Origin: Marispirochaeta aestuarii
GTDB lineage: Bacteria; Spirochaetota; Spirochaetia; JC444; Marispirochaetaceae
Reading direction: 5' to 3'
DNA: 64,000 nucleotides
Assembly (NCBI RefSeq): GCF_002087085.1
Contig: NZ_MWQY01000014.1
Coordinates: 53,693 to 117,692, forward strand
The notes beneath the pieces are model-generated. The model made no database searches and was not told the DNA's origin. It was given only the letters and a program-made list of their open reading frames with translations. How positions within the stretch are numbered: position 1 is the first letter of the stretch; the number at the start of each line of letters is the position of its first letter. Shown piece by piece: positions 25,287-35,127 of this stretch. A program made the translations under genes and the position numbers.

Positions 25287-26996
25287 CTACTCCTCAAGCA
25301 GCCAGGTGCGAATCAGCTGGGCAACATCCTCGGGATGCTCCCGGGCCATGTTGATGGCATGCTCCTGCATGTCCAGCCTGGCCCGCTCCTCGACGGACAT
25401 TTCGACATCCACCCCCTCCTCTTCCGCACTTCTGAGGGCGGCCTCGCGCATAGCCTGGTGCTGCCGGGAGAGCTCCTCCTCCCTGAGTCTTCGACGCCGT
25501 TCCAGCTCGCGGCTTATCAGACGGAAGACGATAAGGGCGATAATCAGTACCGCCACGGCTATGAGGGAATAGATGATCATCTGCTGCAGCCGCTGCCGTG
25601 CCCTGAACTCCTCGTCCTCCATGGCGAACTGTGCAGTCCGGTCGAACTGCAGGTGTTCAACCGAAACGCTGTCCCCCCGGTTGCGATCATAGCCGATGGC
25701 ATGCTCCACCAGGGTGCGGGCCTTCGCAAGGTCTTCATCGGAAACCGGGGTATAGTTGCGGACAATGCTTCCGGTACTGTCGAGTTTTACCGTACCCTTA
25801 TCGGTATATTCCCTGCGCCACAGGCCGTCAATAGCGGCACCGACGCTTATGCGATTAATGACCCAGGGGGTTTTTTCTTCATAGGTATTCTTCTGGTTTA
25901 CCTCTTCGTTCTGGGTAACCGAGTTGTTTTTATACTCCCCGAAGAGGGCGTCGGCATCCTTGTATGAGGGCGGCACCTGCCCTTCCACCCCGGGAGGACC
26001 TTCAGGATTGAAACCTGTTCCCTTCCACTGTTCGTCGATAACCTCCTTGGAACGGGTTACCGAGGGAACTACCTGCAGTTCCGAATAGGGTGTGGCCGGA
26101 TTGTCGGGAACCATGGTTATGGGAAAGAACTCCTCCGTTTCCACAACCCGTTTGCTCATATCCAGGTCGATGTCGACCTTGAGCACCCGTACCCGATCCT
26201 CGCCGAAGATCTGCATAAGGGCTTTCTGTATCTCGTTACGGTAGGCCTTTTCGAGATTATCCTTCTGTGCAAGCTGCCGTTTGGTGAGTTCCAGGCGGTC
26301 AAAATCCGCCAGGTCCTCGAAATCATTCAGGACGTTCATATTGTGATCGCTGATCACAATATTCTCTTCCTGCAGGCCCTCAACGGCAAAACGTACCAGT
26401 TTTACAATACCCTCGATCTTTGCCCGGTTGGTGGAAATGCCTGATCCCGGAGACGGGGTAATTATGACCGACGCGGTTACCGGCTGCTGGTCGTCGCTGA
26501 AAAGCTCGGTTTCCGGCATTACCAGGGTAACCTCGGCATCGTCGACATCCGCCAGAGCCTCTATGTGCTGCTCCAGGCTGTCGGTTATTGCCCGCCTTAA
26601 GTTTACGTTCCGTTCAAAATCGGTAATAGTCCAGCGGTCGAGCTTGAAGACATCCCAGGGAGACACCTCCTTGGGAATAAGGTCTTCCCGCATCAGAATC
26701 GAGACCATTCGCTGGGCAGTAATTTTGTCTTTAACGAAAATCCGCCCCTCCGCAGAGATGGTGTGTTCCACCTTCTCCTCATCGAGACGCAAGGAAATTT
26801 CAGACAACTTTTCCTGATCGGTAATTGCGGTAGTCAGCAGCGGCACCATGCTCGGCCGGGAACTGAACGTCACCAGACCTGCCAGCGCGCCGATAACCGC
26901 GACGACGATTACAATAAACATGATCCGCTGAACCAGGGACCACTTACTCCAACCGCCCTTTACCTGCTCCAGGAACTTTTTCAACCATTCGTTCAT
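25287..26996 (-). CDS. fliF: FliF, MS-ring protein
   Basis: 569 residues from the ATG at 26996, which directly follows GGGAGGGGAG; an in-frame TTG 12 bases upstream is less likely. Membrane helices at about 21-43 (SLVQRIMFIVIVVAVIGALAG) and near 445-465 (YSLIAVAVLIIALIVFRLI) flank the periplasmic ring-building motifs (ALADVDDAEVTLVMPE, YRNEIQKALMQIFGEDRVRV). The cytoplasmic tail ends in the FliG-binding segment (REHPEDVAQLIRTWLLEE). Confidence 0.97.
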   Translation of the reverse strand: MNEWLKKFLEQVKGGWSKWSLVQRIMFIVIVVAVIGALAGLVTFSSRPSMVPLLTTAITDQEKLSEISLRLDEEKVEHTISAEGRIFVKDKITAQRMVSILMREDLIPKEVSPWDVFKLDRWTITDFERNVNLRRAITDSLEQHIEALADVDDAEVTLVMPETELFSDDQQPVTASVIITPSPGSGISTNRAKIEGIVKLVRFAVEGLQEENIVISDHNMNVLNDFEDLADFDRLELTKRQLAQKDNLEKAYRNEIQKALMQIFGEDRVRVLKVDIDLDMSKRVVETEEFFPITMVPDNPATPYSELQVVPSVTRSKEVIDEQWKGTGFNPEGPPGVEGQVPPSYKDADALFGEYKNNSVTQNEEVNQKNTYEEKTPWVINRISVGAAIDGLWRREYTDKGTVKLDSTGSIVRNYTPVSDEDLAKARTLVEHAIGYDRNRGDSVSVEHLQFDRTAQFAMEDEEFRARQRLQQMIIYSLIAVAVLIIALIVFRLISRELERRRRLREEELSRQHQAMREAALRSAEEEGVDVEMSVEERARLDMQEHAINMAREHPEDVAQLIRTWLLEE

Positions 26997-27012
26997 CTCC
27001 CCTCCCAAGGCA

Positions 27013-27027
27013 CTAATGGTTAATTAG
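27013..27027 (-). other. Short hairpin in the fliE-fliF gap
   Basis: CTAAT-TAACC-ATTAG, a five-base-pair stem 16 bp upstream of the fliF start. The 94-bp gap shows no clear promoter. Probably minor; recorded because it sits just before the ribosome-binding site. Confidence 0.25.
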
Positions 27028-27090
27028 CTCCGTTTGATAGAAATATGTAACCTACCTGGTTATCATCTTACAGCAGAACGAGATACTTGG

Positions 27091-27423
27091 CTACCGTAAA
27101 CTGATAATCTCTTTGTAGGCCCGTATGGCTCCGTCAACAACGGATTTGGTCATGGTGACGGCCATATTCGCCTTCGCCATGGCAATTGTAACATCATGAG
27201 AATCAACACTCTCCGGGTCCGTAAGCATTGCCTGAGTCAGGGATGTACTCTCCTGCTGCAGGGCATTTGCGCCGTTCAGGGCCTTCACCATGGCCTGGGA
27301 AAAACCCGTGGTCGAACTGTCTTCAGGCTGATTCTGAGGAAGCTTGCCGGACAGATGCCTGGGATTTGTCCTTTCCAGCCCGATTTTGTGGCCCGAAACA
27401 TGCATTGAATCAAAAATATCCAT
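27091..27423 (-). CDS. fliE: FliE, MS-ring to rod junction protein
   Basis: 110 residues. FliE motif STTGFSQAMVKALNGANALQQES and the C-terminal helix DVTIAMAKANMAVTMTKSVVDGAIRAYKEI are typical. It joins the rod to the MS ring and is the first exported component. It lies 7 bp downstream of flgC. Confidence 0.96.
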   Translation of the reverse strand: MDIFDSMHVSGHKIGLERTNPRHLSGKLPQNQPEDSSTTGFSQAMVKALNGANALQQESTSLTQAMLTDPESVDSHDVTIAMAKANMAVTMTKSVVDGAIRAYKEIISLR

Positions 27424-27430
27424 AGTTTAC

Positions 27431-27889
27431 CTACCTTCCTATATCCAGCGAGCGCATGAACATGGTCTTCGAGCCGTTAACCAGGGCAATATTTGCCTCG
27501 TAGGAACGGCTGGCGGAGATCATATCCACCATCTCTTCAACAATATTGACGTTAGGCATTTCAACATAGCCGGTTTTCGGACCCGATTTGATTGCGTCGG
27601 GATGCGTCGGATCGTACACAAGCCGGGTTTTAGCATCCCTGTCCTTGGTAATCTCCGCGACCCTCACCCCTTTTCCGATGCCGTTATCCAGGCGCTTCGG
27701 TAAAAAGGGAATCTTGAAGTAGGGCTCCGAGACCCGGGGCTTCATTATCACCCGGCTGCGACGATAGGGTCCCCCCTCGGGGGTCCTGGTGGTGTCCGCG
27801 TTGGCAATATTATTGGAAATAACATCAAGACGAAGCCGCTGGGCGCTCAGACCCGATGCCGCCGTGTTTATGCTGGTAAACATACCCAT
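27431..27889 (-). CDS. flgC: FlgC, proximal rod protein
   Basis: 152 residues. Begins MGMFTSINTAASGLSAQRLRLDVISNNIANADTTRTPEGG, the FlgC/rod signature, and ends with the axial helix (MISASRSYEANIALVNGSKTM). Rod proteins polymerise between MS ring and hook. Located 23 bp after flgB. Confidence 0.97.
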   Translation of the reverse strand: MGMFTSINTAASGLSAQRLRLDVISNNIANADTTRTPEGGPYRRSRVIMKPRVSEPYFKIPFLPKRLDNGIGKGVRVAEITKDRDAKTRLVYDPTHPDAIKSGPKTGYVEMPNVNIVEEMVDMISASRSYEANIALVNGSKTMFMRSLDIGR

Positions 27890-27912
27890 TATTCTCTATC
27901 TCCTCTCTTCCG

Positions 27913-28332
27913 CTAACGCAGAACGGTGTTTACCTGACTGAACTGGTTCGCCACCGAACGGGTCATTATTTCGTAGCGCAGCTGGTTCTGCAGCTGGGCC
28001 ATCATCTCTTCTTCCAGGTCCACATTGTTTCCGTTGTTATCCGACTGGGTCAGATAATCCAGGATCTTCTTCGGTTTTACCGTCCGGTAATCAGTACTCC
28101 GGTGAAAAGGAATATGCTTAGGATCGGTCAGCGCGGCCTTCAGGCGTCCCGTCGGTTTTTCCGAGTCCAGGGCCCGTTTGAGCTCAGCCTCGAAATTGAT
28201 CTCGCTGCGCTTGAAGTTCGGCGTATCGGCGTTGGCAATGTTGTTGGAGATAACACTGCGCCTGAGTACAGCCACATCCATATTTCGATGCAGCAGATCG
28301 AGGGTTTTTCCAAAACTGTTACCGTAAAACAC
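27913..28332 (-). CDS. flgB: FlgB, proximal rod protein
   Basis: 139 residues starting at GTG (28332) with AAGGAG six bases upstream; an overlapping ATG is in another frame. MFYGNSFGKTLDLLHRNMDV and VISNNIANADTPNFKR are the rod-protein motifs. First flagellar gene of the run; in Borrelia the flgB operon begins here. A 73-bp gap separates it from hslU. Confidence 0.96.
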   Translation of the reverse strand: MFYGNSFGKTLDLLHRNMDVAVLRRSVISNNIANADTPNFKRSEINFEAELKRALDSEKPTGRLKAALTDPKHIPFHRSTDYRTVKPKKILDYLTQSDNNGNNVDLEEEMMAQLQNQLRYEIMTRSVANQFSQVNTVLR

Positions 28333-28369
28333 AGCATGCTCCTTGCATAATTCTCTTTCTTATCCTCTA

Positions 28370-28397
28370 GTTTCGGCAGGAACAGCGTCCCTCCTTA
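28370..28397 (-). promoter_or_regulatory. Weak sigma-28-like promoter candidate before flgB
   Basis: Minus strand TAAG (28394-28397), 16-bp spacer, GCCGAAAC (28370-28377), compared with TAAA-N15-GCCGATAA. The -10 has six of eight matches. No good sigma-70 promoter is visible in the gap, so flgB may instead be read through from hslU. Confidence 0.25.
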
Positions 28398-28405
28398 CAC
28401 CTCTG

Positions 28406-29764
28406 TTACAGGATGTACTGACTCAGGTCCTTGTCCTGAAGCACATCGCTCAACCGATCGTTCACGTAATCCGGGGTTATGGTTATGGTCTGCCCGCTTA
28501 TTTCCGGCGCCGTAAAGGAGACCTCCTCCAGAAGCAGCTCCATTATGGTATGCAGCCTTCGGGCGCCGATGTTCTCGCTCATGCTGTTTACCTGGGCAGC
28601 TATCTCCGACAGCCGTTTTACCGCCTCGGGGGTAAAATCCAGGGTAACGTCCTCGGTACCGATAAGCGCCTTGTACTGGGTGATCAGGGCGTTCTGAGGC
28701 TGGGTCAATATCCTCTCGAATTCCTCGGCTCCCAGGTCCTTGAGCTCGACCCGCAGGGGGAAACGTCCCTGGAGTTCGGGAATCAGATCCGAAGGCTTGG
28801 AGATGTGAAAAGCCCCGGCGGCAATAAAGAGGATGTGACTGGTGTCGATCATCCCGTGCTTTGTATTTACGGTGCTGCCCTCCACGATGGGAAGAATATC
28901 CCGCTGGACCCCTTCGCGGCTCACGTCCGCTCCGGATCGGTTCTCCTTGCCTGCAACCTTGTCGATCTCGTCTATGAAGATGATTCCCATCTCCTGGACC
29001 CGATCCCTGGCGATCTCCGAAACCCTTTCGGTATCCACCAGCTTGTCCAGTTCCTCAGCCATGATTATTTCCCTGGCCCGTTTTACAGTTACCCGTTTTC
29101 TCTTCTTGCCTCCGCCGAGGATATTGGAAAGGTTGCCCAGGTTCAGGTCCATCTCTTCCATGCTGTTGCCGGCGAAAACCTCGATGGTCGGGAAACCTCC
29201 CCGGGATACGTTCACCTCAACACTCTTCTCCTCGAGTTTGCCTTCACGAAGCATCTTCCGGAACTTTTCCCGGGTATCGCTTCCACCGCTCTCCTCCACG
29301 GGAACAGGCATAGTGCCCTCCTTCGGGGCCTCCGGCTTTTTTATACCCGGAAGGAGAAGATCGAGGATCGCCTCCTCGGTCCGCCGTTCCGCCTCTTCCC
29401 GGACGCCCTCCTGAAGCTCCTCCTTGACCATGGAGACGGCCACACTCATGAGGTCCCGAACCATGGATTCCACGTCCCGTCCCACGTAGCCGACTTCGGT
29501 ATACTTGGTGGCCTCCACCTTTACAAAGGGTGCGCCGCTGAGGCGGGAGAGACGACGGGCGATTTCAGTTTTTCCGACCCCGGTGGGGCCGATCATTATG
29601 ATATTCTTGGGGGCAATCTCGTCCCTCAGCTCCTTGGGAAGCTTCTTTCTCCGGGTGCGGTTTCGCAGTGCGATGGCCACGGCTTTCTTTGCCTCGTTCT
29701 GACCGATAATGTATTTATCAAGCTCCGCCACAATTTCCCGGGGAGTCATGTCGTCAATAATCAT
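28406..29764 (-). CDS. hslU: HslU, ATPase of the HslUV protease
   Basis: 452 residues. Walker A GPTGVGKT at 59-66 and Walker B in [13 protein letters not shown], inserted I-domain from about 110 to 230, and sensor-2 region [19 protein letters not shown]. The extreme C-terminus LSQYIL is the tail that inserts into HslV pockets. The ATG overlaps the hslV stop by four bases. HslUV degrades misfolded and regulatory proteins. Confidence 0.97.
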   Translation of the reverse strand: MIIDDMTPREIVAELDKYIIGQNEAKKAVAIALRNRTRRKKLPKELRDEIAPKNIIMIGPTGVGKTEIARRLSRLSGAPFVKVEATKYTEVGYVGRDVESMVRDLMSVAVSMVKEELQEGVREEAERRTEEAILDLLLPGIKKPEAPKEGTMPVPVEESGGSDTREKFRKMLREGKLEEKSVEVNVSRGGFPTIEVFAGNSMEEMDLNLGNLSNILGGGKKRKRVTVKRAREIIMAEELDKLVDTERVSEIARDRVQEMGIIFIDEIDKVAGKENRSGADVSREGVQRDILPIVEGSTVNTKHGMIDTSHILFIAAGAFHISKPSDLIPELQGRFPLRVELKDLGAEEFERILTQPQNALITQYKALIGTEDVTLDFTPEAVKRLSEIAAQVNSMSENIGARRLHTIMELLLEEVSFTAPEISGQTITITPDYVNDRLSDVLQDKDLSQYIL

Positions 29765-30300
29765 GCCAGCTCCTCACTGATAATGGATTCGTTGGTGTAG
29801 ATGCAGATTTTCGCCGCTATCCTCAGGCAGCGTCGGGCGATTTCCAGGGCGCTCAGATCGACACCGGAATCAAGGTAGGCCAGCGCAGCCGCGTAGGCAT
29901 AACTTCCCCCGGAACCGATGGCAATGGCGCCCTCCTCGGGTTCGATAACATCCCCGGTCCCCGAAATCAGGAGTATCTTCTCCCTGTCCGCCACCAGCAG
30001 CATTGCCTCAAGGCGGCGAAGCATACGGTCCGTGCGCCAATCCTTGGCCAGCTCAACCGCAGCCCTTGTAAGGTCTCCCTTGTATTCCTTTATGCGGCCC
30101 TCGAAGTGTTCGAAGAGGGTAAAGGCGTCCGCCGTCGCCCCGGCAAAACCGACGAGGATTTTACCGTCGTATATGGTCCGCACTTTCTTGGCGTTACCTT
30201 TCATAACAGTATTGCCCAGGGTAACCTGGCCGTCCCCGGCCATGGCTGTTTTACCGTCTTTGCGTACAGCAAGTATGGTTGTCGCTTTCATCTGGTTCAT
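29761..30300 (-). CDS. hslV: HslV, peptidase of the HslUV protease
   Basis: 179 residues. The N-terminal threonine nucleophile is probably Thr7 in [17 protein letters not shown], so a six-residue propeptide must be removed. Family motifs [33 protein letters not shown] and [20 protein letters not shown] are intact. Its start overlaps the xerC-like stop by four bases, with AAGGA nine bases upstream. Confidence 0.97.
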   Translation of the reverse strand: MNQMKATTILAVRKDGKTAMAGDGQVTLGNTVMKGNAKKVRTIYDGKILVGFAGATADAFTLFEHFEGRIKEYKGDLTRAAVELAKDWRTDRMLRRLEAMLLVADREKILLISGTGDVIEPEEGAIAIGSGGSYAYAAALAYLDSGVDLSALEIARRCLRIAAKICIYTNESIISEELA

Positions 30301-31271
30301 TTATTCACATCCTTCGTGTCGCTCCCCTTTTCAGGGATATTCTTGCTTCCATGGGGGTGGGCCCTGGCATGGACGCCCCGCAGTCTGTCCAGCTCCACGT
30401 GGGTATAGACCTGGGTTGCCCTGAGGGATGAATGGCCCAAAAGTTCCTGAACAGTACGGATCCCCGCTCCCTTGTCCATCAGGTGAGTGGCAAAACTGTG
30501 CCGCAGCGTATGGGGAGAGATCTTCTTCCCCAGTTCCGCCCTCCGGGCAGCTTCGGCCACGACGGTACGGATACTGCGGTCGCTCAAGGCCCCGCCATTC
30601 CTGTTTATTAAAAGCGGGCCCTCAGGCCTATCCCTTTCCGTGGGAATCTTTCCTTTTCTCCGGAGAAGCTCCTGCCGAAGGGGGAGGTACACCGCCAGTG
30701 CGTCCAGGGCAGGACCTCCCAGGTAGACATATCTCTCCTTGTCGCCTTTACCAAGAACCCGTATCCGCCCCTCCGCCCTGCGGAGGTCTCTCATCCTGAT
30801 CCCTGCTGCCTCGCTTACCCGACAGCCGGTAGAGTAGAGAAGCTCAAGGATAAACCGGTCACGGCTTCCGGCGAAGCCGTCTTCCTCAAGGGAGAGCATC
30901 CTGTCCATCTCCTGAACAAAAAGAAAATCCGGAAGCCTCCGGTTTGTTTTCAGCCCCTCAATCTCCGAGAGGGGATCAGTATCTATGACCTTCCGCTTCT
31001 GCAGGTAGCGGAACCATCCCCGCAGAGAGGAAAGAACCCGGTTTATACTGCGGGCCCCCAAACCCTTGCGGTTGAGAAAACCGATAAAACCCCGCAGGAC
31101 CCGACGATCCGGCGGAAAGGAGAGGTCCTGAACCTGCGAATACTCTGCATAGAGCCGGACATCCCTGGAATAGGCTTCGACCGTCCTGGCGGAAAGACGC
31201 CGTATTCCTGCCAGATAATCAAGATATTCGTCTGCCAGAAATGCTGCAGAATATTCTCCTCCCCTGTTCAT
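30297..31271 (-). CDS. xerC: XerC-like tyrosine recombinase
   Basis: 324 residues from the ATG at 31271 (ATGA overlap with dprA; GAGGAG eight bases upstream). The frame extends to 31325, but that would lie inside dprA. N-terminal SAM-like core-binding domain (about 8-95) and catalytic domain with Arg151, Lys175, His254, Arg257, His280 and Tyr289 all present. XerC-type enzymes resolve chromosome dimers at dif. A second Xer-like gene lies at 32941-33831; which is XerC or XerD cannot be decided by eye. The C-terminal tail of about 20 residues is longer than usual. Confidence 0.88.
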   Translation of the reverse strand: MNRGGEYSAAFLADEYLDYLAGIRRLSARTVEAYSRDVRLYAEYSQVQDLSFPPDRRVLRGFIGFLNRKGLGARSINRVLSSLRGWFRYLQKRKVIDTDPLSEIEGLKTNRRLPDFLFVQEMDRMLSLEEDGFAGSRDRFILELLYSTGCRVSEAAGIRMRDLRRAEGRIRVLGKGDKERYVYLGGPALDALAVYLPLRQELLRRKGKIPTERDRPEGPLLINRNGGALSDRSIRTVVAEAARRAELGKKISPHTLRHSFATHLMDKGAGIRTVQELLGHSSLRATQVYTHVELDRLRGVHARAHPHGSKNIPEKGSDTKDVNK

Positions 31272-32164
31272 GGCAGCTGCTCCTCTGGCAGTGCCCGGGG
31301 TAAATATTCCCATTGGCTCTTCCACTCTTCCATGAGTTCACCGGCAGAGTTTATCGCCCGGGCTCCGTCTTCATGAAGAGCGAATCCGCCGTCACCGACA
31401 CCTGTCTGAAAACAGTCGGCATGAACAAAAACCTCCCGCCCCTGTTCCAGGGCGTAATCCGCCGTAATCAGTGCCCCGGAGCGCCTGGGAGCCTGAACAA
31501 TAACGCAGCAGCGGGACATTCCGCTGATAATTCTGTTGCGCATGGGAAAATGGTAGCGCCGGGGCTGAGTAAAAACGGAATACTCGCTGAAGAGCGCACC
31601 GCCTGAAGCAATCAGCCTTTCCGCAGTGGGTCTGCTTGAAGCAGGACCGACCTCGGAAACACCGGAACCCAGTACCGCGACAGTGACTCCGCCTCCATCG
31701 ATGCAGCCTTCGTGGGCCTGGCGATCTATACCCCGGGCAAGTCCTGAAACAACCGAAACATTGAATCCGGCGAGTTCCCGGGCCAGTTCATAGGCGCTGC
31801 GGGCACCCCGCCCGTTGGGTCTGCGGGTCCCCACCAGGGCTGCATACGGCGCATTTGAATAAGGCCTCCTGCCGCGATAACAGAGGGCAAAGGGAGGATC
31901 GTAGATCTCCCGGAGCAGCTCCGGATACTCTCTGGAGGAGAAAGGGATAATTCCTCCGCCGTTTTTATCAAGCCACTCAACTTCTGCAGCAGCCTGATCA
32001 TATACCTCGCCGGCATTCCAGTCTTCCCTGTAGCGCCGTCCGATAAGATCCGCAACCCGGGAGGCGTTTAAGGTACCGCAGTCATACCCGGCAAGCTCAT
32101 GCAAAAGACAGCGTTCATGCAGGGTGAGCTTCGGCAGATGCTGGATAAAAGCGGTTGCGATCAC
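31268..32164 (-). CDS. dprA: DprA/Smf, DNA processing protein
   Basis: 298 residues. The Rossmann-like domain shows ALVGTRRPNGRGARSAYELARELAGF, VVSGLARGIDRQAHEG, GVTVAVLGSGV, LFSEY, RNRIISGMSRCCVIVQAPRRSGALITADYALEQGREVF, all DprA signatures. It loads RecA onto single-stranded DNA taken up during transformation. A small SAM-like N-terminal helix bundle precedes. Overlaps by four bases on each side (TPR gene and xerC-like). Other competence genes are not visible here. Confidence 0.94.
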   Translation of the reverse strand: MIATAFIQHLPKLTLHERCLLHELAGYDCGTLNASRVADLIGRRYREDWNAGEVYDQAAAEVEWLDKNGGGIIPFSSREYPELLREIYDPPFALCYRGRRPYSNAPYAALVGTRRPNGRGARSAYELARELAGFNVSVVSGLARGIDRQAHEGCIDGGGVTVAVLGSGVSEVGPASSRPTAERLIASGGALFSEYSVFTQPRRYHFPMRNRIISGMSRCCVIVQAPRRSGALITADYALEQGREVFVHADCFQTGVGDGGFALHEDGARAINSAGELMEEWKSQWEYLPRALPEEQLP

Positions 32165-32886
32165 CCGTTATCCTCCTGCAGGATTCCCAGGAGCCGCTCG
32201 GCTTCCCTGGCGGCATCACTGTCGGCATCGATGTCCATTATAGACCGGTACTGATCTTCAGCGGCCTCGTACTCCCCGATTGACGCATATGCCCGGGCAA
32301 GTACAAACCGCGCATCCGTATTGGATTCACTGATTGAAACAAGCCGCTCAAGATGGGGAATGGCCCTCTCCGGAGTTCCGAGCTCGAATACGTAGAGCAC
32401 CCCCAGTCCGTAGAGGGCGTCCCGGTAATCCGGCCTGTACCTGAGGGCTTCGAGATAATAGTATTCAGCCTCGAGCATACCCTGACGCCGCTGTGTTTCA
32501 TCTCCCCTGGTTTTTGCGATCCTTGCAGACGCGAGGGCGGCATAATAATAGAGGATATGGTTTTCCGGATAGATTCTCAGGGCCTTATCCAGGTACTCCA
32601 GAGCGGGACCGAACATCCCGTCATCAAAGAAATCCACCGCCAGCATCCTGTACAGGGTCCCCAGGCGGGCTGTTGAAGAGACAATCTTTTCCACGTCATC
32701 CGTGAGCGCACGGATATCCTCTTCCAGCGCCCGGACCTCCTCTTCCGTAACGGCGGTCTCTTCACCGGCTTCCAGGGCCCGGACGCGCTCGAGATACTCC
32801 CTGCGCTGGGGAGAGCATGAGGAAAGAAGTATGACGAGAACAAGTAAAAAGATGATCAGTTTTGAGAATGAACCGCTCTTATGCAT
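32161..32886 (-). CDS. TPR-repeat lipoprotein
   Basis: 241 residues with a lipoprotein signal: hydrophobic run, lipobox LSSC with Cys24. A short coiled coil (about 27-70) precedes at least four TPR-like helical pairs (FDDGMFGPALEYLDKALRIYPEN, EAEYYYLEALRYRPDYRDALYGLGV, GTPERAIPHLERLVSISE, GEYEAAEDQYRSIMDID). Probably anchored on the periplasmic face or outer membrane as a scaffold. Its position between xer genes and dprA is conserved in Borrelia as I recall. Function unknown. Confidence 0.82.
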   Translation of the reverse strand: MHKSGSFSKLIIFLLVLVILLSSCSPQRREYLERVRALEAGEETAVTEEEVRALEEDIRALTDDVEKIVSSTARLGTLYRMLAVDFFDDGMFGPALEYLDKALRIYPENHILYYYAALASARIAKTRGDETQRRQGMLEAEYYYLEALRYRPDYRDALYGLGVLYVFELGTPERAIPHLERLVSISESNTDARFVLARAYASIGEYEAAEDQYRSIMDIDADSDAAREAERLLGILQEDNG

Positions 32887-32940
32887 CCTTTACCTCCTCA
32901 CTATCATAACCCTGCAAAATGCCGTCCCGCTTCATCAAGC

Positions 32941-33831
32941 CTAACCCCGGGGATGGAATTCCCTGTGTGCCCGATGCAGTCCTCCCTCCGCAACATGGGT
33001 GTATATCTGAGTCGTGGTAATGTCCCGGTGCCCCAGGAGCTCCTGCACTGAGCGAAGATCCGCCCCCCCTTCCAGCAGGTGGGTCGCAAAGGAGTGTCTG
33101 AGGGTATGGATTTTTCCCTCCACTCCCGCTTCCAGGGCAATCTCCTTGAATCGTTTCCACATTCCTTTTCTGGAAAGCGGTCTGCCGCGATGGTTGAGAA
33201 AAACCGCGTTTGTCGGATGCCTCATAGATACAAGCCTCGGACGACCGAGGCTGAGGTAACTGTCCATTTGTTCTTTGGCCGCCTCCCCCATGGGGACAAA
33301 ACGCTCTGCATCACCTTTACCTACAATTCTGACCACCAGGTCCTGGGGATAATACCGGTCAAGGCTCAGTCCGCAGGCTTCTGATACCCGCAGACCGCAG
33401 GAATAGATCAGTTCAAAGAGGGCCCGATCCCGCAGACCCAGGGGATAGGCAATATCGATCTGCTCCAGAAACCTTTCCACCTCTTCCAGACTCATGGTAT
33501 CCGGCAGACGCCGGCCCGGGCGGGGTCGCTCCAGCAGGAGTGCCGGATTATCCTTCCGCAGGTCTTCAAGCACCAGGAAACGGAAAAATGAACGAAGTGC
33601 GCTGATTCCTCTGGCAGCGGTCCGGGGATCAGGGAGGAGACCCTCAGGAGTCCGCTGGTTCATGAGCCAGAAGGAGATTTGGCCTTCATCCGCCTCGACC
33701 GGGGATATCCCGGCCTCGAAAAGATAATCCAGAAAGCGGCCAACCACCCCGGCGTAGGTATCCACCGTGGCTTCGCTGTAATGCCGTTCGATCGCGAGGT
33801 AATCACGGTAGATCTGGAGCAGCTTCTGCAC
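32941..33831 (-). CDS. xerD: XerD-like tyrosine recombinase
   Basis: 296 residues, usual Xer length. N-terminal domain YRDYLAIERHYSEATVDTYAGVVGRFLDYL; catalytic residues Arg148, Lys172, His242, Arg245, His268 and Tyr277 are all present. Begins one base overlapping the ftsZ stop, tying chromosome dimer resolution to the division genes. It and the gene at 30297-31271 are plausible XerC/XerD partners. Confidence 0.9.
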   Translation of the reverse strand: MQKLLQIYRDYLAIERHYSEATVDTYAGVVGRFLDYLFEAGISPVEADEGQISFWLMNQRTPEGLLPDPRTAARGISALRSFFRFLVLEDLRKDNPALLLERPRPGRRLPDTMSLEEVERFLEQIDIAYPLGLRDRALFELIYSCGLRVSEACGLSLDRYYPQDLVVRIVGKGDAERFVPMGEAAKEQMDSYLSLGRPRLVSMRHPTNAVFLNHRGRPLSRKGMWKRFKEIALEAGVEGKIHTLRHSFATHLLEGGADLRSVQELLGHRDITTTQIYTHVAEGGLHRAHREFHPRG

Positions 33832-34997
33832 TACTCCCCCTGGCCTGCTATCTTTCGGTCCCTCAGAATGGTCGGAATTCCAAGATCGGTATCGCCGTTG
33901 TTTCGGCCGGAGAGAAAGAGACTCGGAGTCCCCCCCTTGGAAAGCCCTTTACCGCGAATTTCCAGCCAGTCCTTGTATTTGATAATCTCGTCCTCGTTCT
34001 CCTCTTCCGCGGCATCGGCATCCGCGGAAACAGCTTCGGATTTGAAACCCGTGGCAACAACGGTCACCCGAATTTCGTCCTCCATAGCGGGATCGAAAAC
34101 ACTCCCGGGAATGATCAGAGCGTCATCATCGGCGTTTGCGGTAATGATCTGGACCACCTCTTCATATTCCGACAGGGAAAGATCCTCTCCTCCGCTGATA
34201 TTTACCAATATGCCTTTGGCACCTTCGATCCGGGCGTCTTCAAGCAGGGGGTTGTTGATGGCATTCGTCGCAGCATCCACCGCCCTGTTGTCACCATGAC
34301 CGACGCCGATACCCATAAGGGCATCGCCCCGCCCCTTCATGACGGTACGCACATCGGCAAAATCGATGTTTATCTCTCCGGGTACGGTTATAAGTTCGGA
34401 TATCCCCTGGACCCCCTGACGGAGAACATCGTCGGCCATAAGAAAGGCCTCTTTTATGGGAGTACGCTTTTCCACAATTTTCAGAAGGTACTGGTTGGGG
34501 ATGGTAATCAGGGTGTCCACGGCTTCCCGCAGTTTACTGATTCCCTCCTCCGCCAGGCTGCGCTTTTTACGCCCCTCGAAATCGAAGGGTTTTGTTACCA
34601 CCGCCACGGACAGTATGCCCAGTTCCCGGGCAATTTTTGCAACCACCGGCGCCGCTCCGGTACCGGTTCCGCCGCCCATTCCGGCGGTAATAAAGACCAT
34701 ATCGGCTCCACGCAGGGCCTCCTTGATCTTCTCGGCGTCCTCCATTGCAGCCTTCTCGCCGACCTCGGGAACTCCCCCCGCACCGAGCCCGGAGGTCAGC
34801 TTGGTTCCCAGGGGAAGCTTGACCTCCGCCTGGGAGCGCTGCAGAGCCTGCAGGTCCGTGTTCGCGGCGATGAATTGTACCTTCTTTAAGTTGGATGCGA
34901 TCATGCGGTTTACTGCATTGCTTCCGCCGCCGCCGACGCCGATTACCTTGATCAATGTAGGATCAGCGCCCTGTTCTTCGATAACTTCAATATGCAT
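33831..34997 (-). CDS. ftsZ: FtsZ, cell division GTPase
   Basis: 388 residues. GTP-binding motif GGGTGTG at 108-114, the T7 loop region ([23 protein letters not shown]), and the C-terminal peptide [11 protein letters not shown] that would bind FtsA. A variable linker covers about 325-370. GGGAGGGGG lies just before the ATG. It has its own good promoter in the 130-bp gap after ftsA. Confidence 0.98.
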   Translation of the reverse strand: MHIEVIEEQGADPTLIKVIGVGGGGSNAVNRMIASNLKKVQFIAANTDLQALQRSQAEVKLPLGTKLTSGLGAGGVPEVGEKAAMEDAEKIKEALRGADMVFITAGMGGGTGTGAAPVVAKIARELGILSVAVVTKPFDFEGRKKRSLAEEGISKLREAVDTLITIPNQYLLKIVEKRTPIKEAFLMADDVLRQGVQGISELITVPGEINIDFADVRTVMKGRGDALMGIGVGHGDNRAVDAATNAINNPLLEDARIEGAKGILVNISGGEDLSLSEYEEVVQIITANADDDALIIPGSVFDPAMEDEIRVTVVATGFKSEAVSADADAAEEENEDEIIKYKDWLEIRGKGLSKGGTPSLFLSGRNNGDTDLGIPTILRDRKIAGQGE

Positions 34998-35017
34998 TGC
35001 CCCCTCCCTGAAGCATT

Positions 35018-35046
35018 TTTATAAATTCTCCTTCCCTCAGATTCAA
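35018..35046 (-). promoter_or_regulatory. Sigma-70 promoter for ftsZ
   Basis: Minus strand TTGAAT (35041-35046), 17-bp spacer, TATAAA (35018-35023). The transcript would start about 14 bases before the ATG. It allows FtsZ to be made in excess of FtsA and the upstream wall genes. Confidence 0.6.
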
Positions 35047-35097
35047 CCGGACCCTACCAAAATCCGACCAGACCCTCAGGGAAGGCTTTTGCCTGCA

Positions 35098-35123
35098 GGC
35101 ATCCCCGAATATTCCGGGATGCC
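35098..35123 (-). other. Hairpin between ftsA and ftsZ
   Basis: Perfect eight-base-pair stem GGCATCCC/GGGATGCC around a ten-base loop that itself holds the palindrome GAATATTC. It follows the ftsA stop by 4 bp and no U-run follows, so it may act as an mRNA processing or stability element, or an inefficient terminator, in front of the ftsZ promoter. Confidence 0.45.
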
Positions 35124-35127
35124 CTGT

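Noticed and set aside
28343..29800. Rightward 485-codon open frame
   Set aside because: Entirely antisense to hslU, whose Walker motifs and C-terminal tail are unambiguous.
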